Source of the DNA: Aquidulcibacter paucihalophilus
GTDB taxonomy: Bacteria > Pseudomonadota > Alphaproteobacteria > Caulobacterales > Aquidulcibacteraceae
Direction of reading: 5' to 3'
DNA: 60,527 nt
Assembly (NCBI RefSeq): GCF_002105465.1
Contig: NZ_NCSQ01000022.1
Span: forward strand, 1 to 60,527
The notes below the pieces were generated by a model that worked only from the letters and a program-made list of their open reading frames with translations, made no database searches and was not told the origin of the DNA. The position numbers and the translations under genes are program-made. This document shows, piece by piece, positions 23,905 to 31,444 of the stretch. Numbering within the stretch: position 1 is the first letter of the stretch; the number at the start of each line of letters is the position of its first letter.

Positions 23905-25905
23905 GTGCCGGACATTTTCCTATCCTATAATCGAGAGGACCAAGCCAAAGCGCGGCTGTTTGCTGATGCGTTTGCGGCTGAGGGCTTCAAAGTTTGGTGG
24001 GATACAACGCTCCGCGCCGGTGAGGCTTATGACGAAGTGACGGAGCGGGCGCTTCGCGATGCGGGTGCTGTCGTTGTCTTATGGTCCAAAAAATCTGTAG
24101 CTTCGCGCTGGGTTCGCGCCGAGGCAACCGTCGCCCACCGCCAGAAGACCTTGGTCCCCGCCATGATTGAGGCCTGCGAACGCCCAATCATGTTTGAACT
24201 CACTCAAACGGCCGAACTTAGCCATTGGTCAGGTGACCGAGCAGATCCTGCTTGGCGGTCATTCTTGGCCGATGTGCGCCAACATTTGGCTGCCCGATCC
24301 AAAGACGACGAGGTGAAGAAGCCTGATGCCCCTCTTGGCGAAGTGCCCAGCGTTCAAGAGGTTTATTCAGATCCAAAGTCGAAGCAAGGCGTCAATCGGC
24401 GCATGCTGATTGGCGGTGGCGTGGCAGGCTTAAGTCTTGCCGGCACTGGGTTGATATGGTGGCTAAACCGCCAAGAGCAAAGTGGCGGTCTCCATGGGTC
24501 GACAGCACCAGAAGACAATCGTGTCGCGGTGCTGCCGTTCAAGAATCTGAGTGGCGATCCGAAGCAGGATTATTTTGCCGATGGACTTTCGGCAGAGGTT
24601 CGCGCCGAGCTGGCGCGCAATGCTGCATTGCAAGTGGCGGCGCAGACATCTTCCTCCGCTTTCAAGGATCGGACTCAGTCCGCGAAGGAAATGGCAGAAA
24701 AGTTAGGCGTTGCCTATTTGCTCGATGGCAATGCGCGCAAGGCCGATTCCACGGTGCGAGTGAATGCTGAATTGATTGATGGTCGTACGGGTTTCAGCTT
24801 GTGGGCCGAAACCTTTGAGCGCCCGCTTGATAATGTGTTCGCGGTACAGAGCGAGATTGCGGCATCGGTTACCACCGCGCTGGTCGACCGCGTCGCGCGC
24901 CAGGCCTCTGAAGGCAAGCTGGCCAAAGGGCCTGGACGGGTCAGTTCTGGCGGCACTGAAAATGTTGCTGCCTTTGAGCATAAACTTAAGGGTCGTGCCT
25001 TGTTTGAGTCCGCTTTAGGCGGGCAGACCGACCTTGATGCCTTGGCTGAATTTGAGGCTGCCCTCGCCCTTGATCCAAATTATGCCGCCGCTCATGCATG
25101 GCGTTCGCGCACGCTTTCGGTGTTATATGGGCAGTCCATGGCATCAAGCACGGCAGAAAGGATGCGACTCGATGCCATTGAGGCAGCGCGTCGTGCTGTG
25201 GCCATTGCCCCCGATTTTGCCGACGGATACTCGGCCTTGGGCTTTAGCCTCTTTAATGTCGGGTTGGACGTCAAAGCTGCAAAGACGGTTTTCGAACAAT
25301 CGGTTGAATATGGGCGGGGCGATGGTGATGTCTTGACTGGTTTTGCGGTCTTCTGTGCCCGCACGGGTCGGTTCGGTGAGGCGGCTGCCACGATTGCACG
25401 CGCGGCAACTTTGGACCCCTTAAATCCAACTGTGTTTCGCTCGGCTGGCACAATTGAGCTCTTGGCTCGCCGATACGCCGCAGCACTCCCTTTCTTTGAT
25501 CGGGCCTTGAGCATCAACCCAAAGATGAGCGTTGCACCCAGCCTTCGTGGAACAGCTCTCATGCTGCTGGGGCGCCAAGGGGAAGCGCGACAGGCTTTTG
25601 AAGCCGAACCAAATCGCGTCTTCGCCCTCCCGGGTCTTGCAATTTTGGATCATCAGGCCGATCAGAAGGCTTCTGCGCAAGCCAATTTTGAAAAACTTGT
25701 TCGCGAGGCCGGGGACTCGGGCCTCTATCAGCAGGCACAGGTGCTTGCTATGTGGGGTGAGTTGGATCGTGCAGTGGCGCAATTACGACGGGCCTATGAG
25801 GTCAAGGATGCAGGTCTTGCCAATCTGTATACCGATCCCCTCCTCGACAAGCTGAAGGGCAATTCAGAGTACCAGCGCCTCCTGAAAGTAATCGGCTTTG
25901 TTTAG
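23905..25905 (+). CDS. TIR domain - TM - TolB-like - TPR protein
   Basis: A 666-residue membrane-anchored protein of four parts. Residues 1-130 form a bacterial TIR domain (DIFLSYNREDQAKARLFADAFAAEGFKVWWD, then VVVLWSKKSVASRWVRAEATVA, where Glu73 sits at the place of the NADase catalytic Glu). A membrane helix lies at about 167-187 (LIGGGVAGLSLAGTGLIWWL). Residues 205-325 are a FlgO/TolB-like domain (VAVLPFKNLSGDPKQDYFADGLSAEVRAELAR) usual in adenylate cyclase-like regulators. The rest is TPR repeats. The start is GTG with GGGGAA before it. The architecture resembles alphaproteobacterial TIR-TPR sensors of unknown role. It ends four bases before the stop of the converging protease gene. Confidence 0.85.
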   Translation: MPDIFLSYNREDQAKARLFADAFAAEGFKVWWDTTLRAGEAYDEVTERALRDAGAVVVLWSKKSVASRWVRAEATVAHRQKTLVPAMIEACERPIMFELTQTAELSHWSGDRADPAWRSFLADVRQHLAARSKDDEVKKPDAPLGEVPSVQEVYSDPKSKQGVNRRMLIGGGVAGLSLAGTGLIWWLNRQEQSGGLHGSTAPEDNRVAVLPFKNLSGDPKQDYFADGLSAEVRAELARNAALQVAAQTSSSAFKDRTQSAKEMAEKLGVAYLLDGNARKADSTVRVNAELIDGRTGFSLWAETFERPLDNVFAVQSEIAASVTTALVDRVARQASEGKLAKGPGRVSSGGTENVAAFEHKLKGRALFESALGGQTDLDALAEFEAALALDPNYAAAHAWRSRTLSVLYGQSMASSTAERMRLDAIEAARRAVAIAPDFADGYSALGFSLFNVGLDVKAAKTVFEQSVEYGRGDGDVLTGFAVFCARTGRFGEAAATIARAATLDPLNPTVFRSAGTIELLARRYAAALPFFDRALSINPKMSVAPSLRGTALMLLGRQGEARQAFEAEPNRVFALPGLAILDHQADQKASAQANFEKLVREAGDSGLYQQAQVLAMWGELDRAVAQLRRAYEVKDAGLANLYTDPLLDKLKGNSEYQRLLKVIGFV

Positions 25906-25909
25906 GTCT

Positions 25910-26992
25910 CTATGGGAAGGATCTTTGGTTCTCAGGGAGGCGCTTGGCCGCTCTGATCCACTCAATATGCATGGCGATACGCGTATAGACGCCGGGGAAT
26001 CCTCGAAAGCCGCATCCCTTTCCCCAACTCACAATGCCAACTTGGATCGGCGTGCCCTGCCCATTGACGATCGTCATTGGTCCTCCGCTATCGGCTTGGC
26101 AGGCATCTTGGCTCTCCTCACCGGTGCGATCATTTAACATCTGACTATCTGGTTCCCGCGCGCACAATACCGTTGAATTGATCCGATCGGGAGAGGCAAG
26201 CTTCTCAGCACAGGGTGCGGTTGGCATGCGCTGTAATTGGACCTTCTGCAAGATTGGGGAGAAGCTGTCTTTGTCTCGATAGGATGTGAGTCCCCATCCC
26301 GTGACCGTAAAGAGTTGATTTGGCGTCAAAGAGGGGCCCGAAGGCAAATCGCCGTGCAAAGTGATGGGCTGAACGCCATAGCGTGACAAGTCCCACTTCA
26401 GGAGCCGCTCATCCACAAAATGTAGAAGGGCGATATCGTTGAGTTTTTGGTTCGAATTATAGCCTGAGTGACGCACGGCCCGGTCAATTCGAAAGCTTAC
26501 CCCTTCATCTTTGCTGATGTCGCGGGCACCAAGTCGTACGCGATATTGGCTTAGATCGAAATTCGCATCCTCAAAACAATGCGCCGCGGTCAAAACCCAA
26601 TTATTACCAATATAGGAGCCACCGCAGAGTACATGGTCCTTCCAATTCTGATAGGGATTCCTGCCCTCTTTGAGATCATAGGCCCGAAAGATCTGCACTT
26701 GCCAGGGGGCTTCTCCTGGCCCGACGCTTTGCCCACCAATGATTGTCTCTTCGCACGACTGAAGGGCGCTTTGTCCCGCTCTGCACGGTGGCAGAGTTTG
26801 GCTTATGCCATCGGGGGTCGGCTCAGCGTCCAACTCCGCACCCCCCAAAATCCCTGAACCCGGTTCTGGTTCGGCTGTCGCTTGGGCTTGGGCAGATAAG
26901 GGAGAGATGGCGATAACCACGCTGATCACTGCGACCGCCAGCAACTGAACGTTCGAAAAGACGTGTTTGGGATTGGCCGCGTTCTGGGTCAT
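25910..26992 (-). CDS. Secreted trypsin-like serine protease (S1), copy 1
   Basis: A 360-residue S1-family endopeptidase with an N-terminal signal (hydrophobic LLAVAVISVVIAISPLSAQAQA), so periplasmic or secreted. The mature N-terminus is probably at IIGGQS (residues 84-89), after a propeptide. The triad is His138 (TAAHC), Asp186 (NDIALL) and Ser302 (ADSGGP), and Asp297 in DACQADSGGP predicts cleavage after Lys/Arg. Cysteine spacing fits disulphides. It is a paralogue of the protease encoded at 27614-28678, sharing FRIDRAV, LNDIAL, VDER and VGIVSWGKGC segments, and may have arisen by local duplication. Confidence 0.92.
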   Translation of the reverse strand: MTQNAANPKHVFSNVQLLAVAVISVVIAISPLSAQAQATAEPEPGSGILGGAELDAEPTPDGISQTLPPCRAGQSALQSCEETIIGGQSVGPGEAPWQVQIFRAYDLKEGRNPYQNWKDHVLCGGSYIGNNWVLTAAHCFEDANFDLSQYRVRLGARDISKDEGVSFRIDRAVRHSGYNSNQKLNDIALLHFVDERLLKWDLSRYGVQPITLHGDLPSGPSLTPNQLFTVTGWGLTSYRDKDSFSPILQKVQLQRMPTAPCAEKLASPDRINSTVLCAREPDSQMLNDRTGEESQDACQADSGGPMTIVNGQGTPIQVGIVSWGKGCGFRGFPGVYTRIAMHIEWIRAAKRLPENQRSFP

Positions 26993-27212
26993 GTTTAGGG
27001 CTCCACAGGCATTTTCTAAATCAGATTAGGCAAGCGATTGCCCATATTTGCCCATTTTGGCGCGGCTGCAACAAAAATCGGACCCCCTGGTAAACAAATC
27101 GGAGCGGAGAGGCAGGATGAGGGCCTGAAAAGAGCCTGACTTGCTATTTTCATCATTGCCAAATCGGCGGGTCAGCATAAGCTCTAGGTCCAATTGTTTG
27201 GGAGGGTCTGAA

Positions 27213-27509
27213 ATGTTGAAATTGAAACTCATTGCGCTTGCCGCTGTTGCCGGCATTGCAGTGGCTGGTTGCAGCCAACCAAAGGCTACCGAGCCTGCCG
27301 CTGACGCAGCGGCCACGAATGAAGTTGCACCTGCGGCTGATGCTGCAGCAGATGCTGCTATGAACGCGACGGACGCGGCCGCCGCGATGCCTACAGAAGG
27401 CATGAATGCTGTCGATGCTGGGACAAATACTGTCGAGGACGCGGTCCCACCGGAAGAAGATCGCGCAAACCCCGACCGTCGAGCTCCAGCCAGCTCCGAA
27501 CCTAAATAA
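27213..27509 (+). CDS. Small Ala-rich lipoprotein
   Basis: A 98-residue predicted lipoprotein. The signal MLKLKLIALAAVAGIAVAGC ends in an AVAGC lipobox with Cys20; the mature part is low-complexity, Ala/Asp/Asn/Pro-rich with repeated AADAA and NATDA stretches, followed by a charged tail. GGGAGGG precedes the ATG. It sits between the two paralogous protease genes on the opposite strand and is followed by a strong terminator. No function can be assigned. Confidence 0.75.
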   Translation: MLKLKLIALAAVAGIAVAGCSQPKATEPAADAAATNEVAPAADAAADAAMNATDAAAAMPTEGMNAVDAGTNTVEDAVPPEEDRANPDRRAPASSEPK

Positions 27510-27552
27510 GACTTCATCCTCAGCAGGATCTGAACGTCGCGTTCGGCAATTC

Positions 27553-27591
27553 AAAGGCGGGTGCAAAGCAGGGATGCGTGTGCCCGCCTTT
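27553..27591. terminator. Terminator between lipoprotein and protease 2 genes
   Basis: AAAGGCGGG (27553-27561) and CCCGCCTTT (27583-27591) form a 9-bp stem with A/T ends, able to act in both directions. It lies in the gap between the convergent lipoprotein gene and the second protease gene. Confidence 0.75.
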
Positions 27592-27613
27592 CTCATATCG
27601 CCACCCGTTCGCG

Positions 27614-28678
27614 CTAGCGGAGTGTCGTGACAGTTTCGGGTGCGGCCATAGCCCGCCTGATCCACCCTAAATGAGCCGAGACGCGGGTATAGACGCCGGG
27701 GACACCAGGGGTGGCGCAACCTTTGCCCCAACTCACAATGCCGACCTGAACCGCGATCACCCGCCGGCTGTCAAAGTGATAAACCTTTGTGTTTAAGGGG
27801 CCGCCGCTATCGCCTTGGCACGCATCTCGACCTGGCCCAATGGCGCAAATCACGCTGGCATTGACACGTTCGGGTGCCTTCAAAGCTTGCGCGCAGAACT
27901 CGTTCGGCATCCGGTTGAGTTGGAAACCTAAAAGATACTTCGAATTGCGACCGTCCGGGCCTACCGATGTCACCCCCCAACCCATTGTGATGAGCTCCTC
28001 TTCCGGCTTCAAGCGAGGGCCCTCCGGCAAGCTCCCGTGCAGCGCGATGGGCTCTATGCCAAGTTCGCGAAGTGGTCTTTTGTTTGGGCGCTCATCAACA
28101 AAGCGAACCAAGGCAATATCATTGAGTTTTGTCTTCGGATCATAATCCTGGTGGACGACGGCACGATCAATTCGAAACGCGACACCTTCGGGTGTTGATA
28201 GGTCTCCAACACCGAGACGGACGGTAAGGCCATAGCGCCGCATCTCGTCACGCTTGATACAATGAGCGGCGGTAAGGATCCAGTTTGGCGCAATCAACGA
28301 CCCGCCACATAGATGATTAAGCTCCCATAGGGGATACTTGCGAAGCGTCGTGGCGCGATATTCTGACGCGGGGATATTGGTTGAAAGCTGTGCTTGCCAC
28401 GGCGCTTTGTCTTTATCGAGAAAGAAGCCGCCAATGCCTTTATGGGTGCAATATTTTGGTCTGCCATCAAGGAAATAGATACACCCGCCCAAAACATCTA
28501 AGCGTTCAAAAGGGGCTACCTCAAGGTCCTGATCTGCCTCACCTTGAATCGTTTCGGGCAAAGCGAAGGGCGCATCTGGCTCTTCTGACTGTGCTGCCGC
28601 GTTGGAGCCCATAGCGGCCACCGCCAGGCATGCTATGCGCAACAATCGTATCCAGAGGGGGGAGCTTGAAGGAGACAC
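27614..28678 (-). CDS. Secreted trypsin-like serine protease (S1), copy 2
   Basis: A 354-residue S1 protease with a signal peptide (LLRIACLAVAAMGSNAAAQ). The triad is His139 (TAAHC), Asp187 (NDIALV) and Ser291 (GDSGGP); Asp285 in DACQGDSGGP predicts trypsin-like specificity. There is no clean I-V-G-G activation site: the matching place reads GIGGFFLDKDKAPWQAQL, so activation may differ from copy 1. The C-terminal halves of the two copies are very similar (VGIVSWGKGC, PGVYTR). Confidence 0.92.
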   Translation of the reverse strand: MSPSSSPLWIRLLRIACLAVAAMGSNAAAQSEEPDAPFALPETIQGEADQDLEVAPFERLDVLGGCIYFLDGRPKYCTHKGIGGFFLDKDKAPWQAQLSTNIPASEYRATTLRKYPLWELNHLCGGSLIAPNWILTAAHCIKRDEMRRYGLTVRLGVGDLSTPEGVAFRIDRAVVHQDYDPKTKLNDIALVRFVDERPNKRPLRELGIEPIALHGSLPEGPRLKPEEELITMGWGVTSVGPDGRNSKYLLGFQLNRMPNEFCAQALKAPERVNASVICAIGPGRDACQGDSGGPLNTKVYHFDSRRVIAVQVGIVSWGKGCATPGVPGVYTRVSAHLGWIRRAMAAPETVTTLR

Positions 28679-28938
28679 AAAAGTTATCCACCATGGATCA
28701 ATTAGCTATGGAGTATCGATCAGGTGGTGTAAAAATCAAGGTGTGAAAGGGCGAATTCGGCCTCATTAAACCCTCGACGAGAGCATTAGGCTCCTGTAAC
28801 GCTGGCATAGGGATTGTTATTCTAGGTTGGAAGACGACGTGGCGCAGATGGATGTTTTGGAGGTGCGACATTGTCGCCTCGAGAGCCTTTGGCCCAGTAA
28901 GGAGAACCCGTTGCATGAAGACCCGCTAGGCGGCTTCC
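28679..28938. other. Divergent intergenic region, protease 2 / SLOG gene
   Basis: A 260-base non-coding stretch between divergent genes. It is more AT-rich near the protease start (ATTAGCTATGGAGTATCGATCAG region). I see no clear repeat or operator in it. Confidence 0.4.
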
Positions 28939-30960
28939 ATGTCTAACCCTGCTCGATTTCCAGCGCCTTCCGCCCCTTCGATCCGACTTTGCTTGGGGGT
29001 TACTGGTCACCGCGACGCCAATCCCGCCTTTTCAGTTAATCGAAGTGCCATAGAAGAAGCTTTAGCCGAAGTATTCGATTTGTTTGATTTGGTGGTCGCT
29101 GCCGAGCGCGTGGCAAATCCGACTAAGGTTGTTGCTGAGACCCGGATGCATTCCTTGTTGGTTGATGGCCTCGATCAAATTGCAGCGCGTCAAGCCCTAG
29201 GGCGCGCGTGGGAATTGGTCGCGCCATTGCCATTTGGCCGTCGATTGAACACAGCGGTTAACGCCCATCCGCTAAATGCCGACGAAGCTCGTTTTCTTCT
29301 TTCGGGGGATGGGGTCTGTTCTGCGGCAACGCAAGAGCGGGCTACCATTATTGACGACCTTGTCGAGTCTGCTCGACTCTTTGAGTTGGCAGATCGAGAT
29401 GCATTAATCGAGCGTCTCTATTTGGCAAAGCTCTCCGCTCCGACGGATGTAGATGCGGCGCAGGCATATTCTTTTGCCGCTTCTGAGCGTGTTGCATTGG
29501 CTGCTCAGGTGATGATTGAACAATCTGACATGGTCGTTGGTGTCTGGGATGGTGGAAGCACCAGCTTCGTTGGGGGTACCGGACATACCATTGCGCTCGC
29601 ATTATCAATGGGCACGCCCGTATTGTGGATTGACGCACGTAACCCACGGAATTGGCACATCTTGCAAGTGCCAGAGCATTTGGCCGCTTTGCCGCACTCC
29701 GCAGGCGAAGCGCGCCAGCCGATAGCCGAATTGCGGGCGCTTGTGGAAACTGTTTTGCGACCAACACCTGGTAAGACCATGGCGCATAAAGGGGACCACG
29801 AAGACGGACTTAAGGCTCTCGATGCCGAAAAGTGGCGACCAAAGAGCCAGTTTATATGGCATGGTTATCGTCGGGTTGAGGCTTTCTTCGGTTCAGAGCG
29901 GATGCGCGATCGGTTTCGCAATCTCACCATTCACTATGAAAGCCCGGACGCGATCTTGACCGGTAGCGGCCAATCGCAAATTGAGGCGGCCCGCAATCTT
30001 CTGCAGCAAGACCCCAGTTTTGTTACGAGGATTTCAACCGACATTCTAAAGCGGCTTGCATGGGCTGATGGCATCTCGTCGCATTTATCCGATGCCTATC
30101 GCGGCGGGATGGTGTTGAACTTCCTATTTGGAGCTTTCGCCGTGGTGGGGGGCATTGCCTACCTGCCCATTGCATCGAGTGAGCAAAAGTGGATTTTTGC
30201 CGGCTTTGAGCTGGTTTTGCTTGCCGGCATTCTCGCAATCACGTGGGTTGGTCAGAAGCGACGGTGGCACAGGCGTTGGTTTGAAACACGCCGTGTTGCC
30301 GAATATTTGCGCCATGCAACCATCCTCCTTACGCTGGGTGTGGCGCGTCCAAGTGGTCGCTGGCCACGGGGTACCCAAACGTCTTGGCCAGAATGGTACG
30401 TACGTCATGGCTTGCGAGATGTTGGTTTGCCGCGCGTGACCATCACGTCGGCTTATCTGCGGACAGCGCTATCTGATCTTGTTCTACGTCATGTCGCGGC
30501 ACAGAGTGCCTATCACCGACAGAAGTCCAAGCGCCTGCACAAGACACATCATCGTTTAGACCAATTGTCCGAAGCCCTCTTCACCCTCGCCGTACTTTCG
30601 GTCTCTCTTTATCTTGCCCTAAAGCTTGCTGGCTCAACCCAGGTGATCGACAAGGAAGTGGCGAGCCATTTTTCAAAACTCTTTACCTTTCTTGGTGTCT
30701 TTCTGCCGACCTTTGGCGGTGCCATCGCATCTATTCGCTATTTCGGTGATTTTGAGCGTTTCTCCGCTATTTCAGAGGTCACAGCCGAAAAGCTTGATGT
30801 GATTGCCGAGCGGGGAGCGCTCCTACTTGCTGGCCCTGATGATCTCATTTCTTATGCGCATGTCGCCGAACTTGCTCATGCTACAGATGACGTGGTGGTG
30901 AATGAGATTGAGAATTGGCAGTCTGTGTTTGGCGGAAAGAATATAACGGTGCCAGTCTAG
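28939..30960 (+). CDS. SLOG-type protein with C-terminal membrane helices (SLATT-like)
   Basis: A 673-residue protein. Its N-terminal third has the look of a SLOG (LOG/DprA-like Rossmann) domain: IRLCLGVTGHRD (about residues 15-26) and DMVVGVWDGGSTSFVGGTGHTIALALSMGTPVLWID (about 197-232), the expected nucleotide-binding loop. The C-terminal half holds two membrane-helix pairs (about 390-437 and 550-605) and ends with RYFGDFERFSAISEVTAEKLDVIAERG, similar in style to SLATT two-helix effector domains. In known conflict systems SLOG domains sense nucleotide signals and SLATT domains form membrane pores. Here no nucleotide synthase (SMODS/CD-NTase) is adjacent, so an immune role is only a hypothesis. 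Confidence 0.65.
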   Translation: MSNPARFPAPSAPSIRLCLGVTGHRDANPAFSVNRSAIEEALAEVFDLFDLVVAAERVANPTKVVAETRMHSLLVDGLDQIAARQALGRAWELVAPLPFGRRLNTAVNAHPLNADEARFLLSGDGVCSAATQERATIIDDLVESARLFELADRDALIERLYLAKLSAPTDVDAAQAYSFAASERVALAAQVMIEQSDMVVGVWDGGSTSFVGGTGHTIALALSMGTPVLWIDARNPRNWHILQVPEHLAALPHSAGEARQPIAELRALVETVLRPTPGKTMAHKGDHEDGLKALDAEKWRPKSQFIWHGYRRVEAFFGSERMRDRFRNLTIHYESPDAILTGSGQSQIEAARNLLQQDPSFVTRISTDILKRLAWADGISSHLSDAYRGGMVLNFLFGAFAVVGGIAYLPIASSEQKWIFAGFELVLLAGILAITWVGQKRRWHRRWFETRRVAEYLRHATILLTLGVARPSGRWPRGTQTSWPEWYVRHGLRDVGLPRVTITSAYLRTALSDLVLRHVAAQSAYHRQKSKRLHKTHHRLDQLSEALFTLAVLSVSLYLALKLAGSTQVIDKEVASHFSKLFTFLGVFLPTFGGAIASIRYFGDFERFSAISEVTAEKLDVIAERGALLLAGPDDLISYAHVAELAHATDDVVVNEIENWQSVFGGKNITVPV

Positions 30961-31176
30961 TTACTAATGGGTTTTATTTGCGGGTTTATACCAATGATGA
31001 TCTATAGTTATCTGGCCCATTTTGGTGCAGAGCCATATTAATACTAGGGACGATAAGTTATTCACTATCAGTTTTACCTGATCTTTATAGTTTTGCTCTA
31101 AGTGTGTCCGCAGTGGAGATAGGTTTCTCGAATAGAAGGCACCGTCTCACGTGCGCATGTCAGAAGGAAAAGTCCG
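30961..31176. other. AT-rich promoter region of the Flp pilin gene
   Basis: This 216-base gap is distinctly richer in A+T than the genes around it (for example GTTTTATTTGCGGG and TAAGTTATTCACTATCAG). It must carry the promoter of the small pilin gene. I could not fix a single -35/-10 pair. Confidence 0.4.
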
Positions 31177-31347
31177 TTGAAAAAGTTTCTACAAAAGTTT
31201 CGGAAGGGCCAATCTGGCGCAACAGCCATTGAATATGGTTTGATCGCCGCCTTGATTGCTGTTGTGTTGATTACCTCCTTGGGTCGTCTTGGCAACAATA
31301 TGAGCCTTCGCTTCAACAGCATCGGTACATCGATCGGCAGCCGTTAA
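31177..31347 (+). CDS. Flp/Fap type IVb pilin, TTG start
   Basis: A 56-residue pilin: basic leader KKFLQKFRKGQSG, then ATAIEYGLIAALIAVVLITSLGRLG, the Flp signature with the Gly cleavage site, Glu at mature position 5 (ATAIE) and a hydrophobic helix. It would be cut by the prepilin peptidase TadV/CpaA and assembled by the Tad system. The start is TTG with AAGGAAA before it; the nearest in-frame ATG is far inside the helix, and the ATG upstream at 31157 is out of frame. No cpa/tad assembly genes adjoin it, so it is an orphan pilin or serves a remote machine. Confidence 0.85.
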   Translation: MKKFLQKFRKGQSGATAIEYGLIAALIAVVLITSLGRLGNNMSLRFNSIGTSIGSR

Positions 31348-31390
31348 GCCTGAAGATAATCATTGGGGATTATATCCCTCAAGCAAAAGA

Positions 31391-31413
31391 ACGGGGCCAT
31401 CAGGCCCCGTTTT
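31391..31413. terminator. Bidirectional terminator, Flp pilin / TonB receptor
   Basis: ACGGGGCC and GGCCCCGT pair around a 4-base loop (ATCA), followed by TTTT on the plus strand and by a T-run on the minus strand (AAAAGA on plus). It separates the convergent pilin and receptor genes. Confidence 0.88.
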
Positions 31414-31444
31414 CATATCTGCGATTTCAAAAGCGGGTCGGGCT

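Noticed and set aside
23905..30960. Treating TIR protein, proteases and SLOG protein as one defence island
   Set aside because: They are on different strands with separate promoters, both proteases have signal peptides, and no mobile gene, recombinase or nucleotide synthase is present. Each was reported separately.
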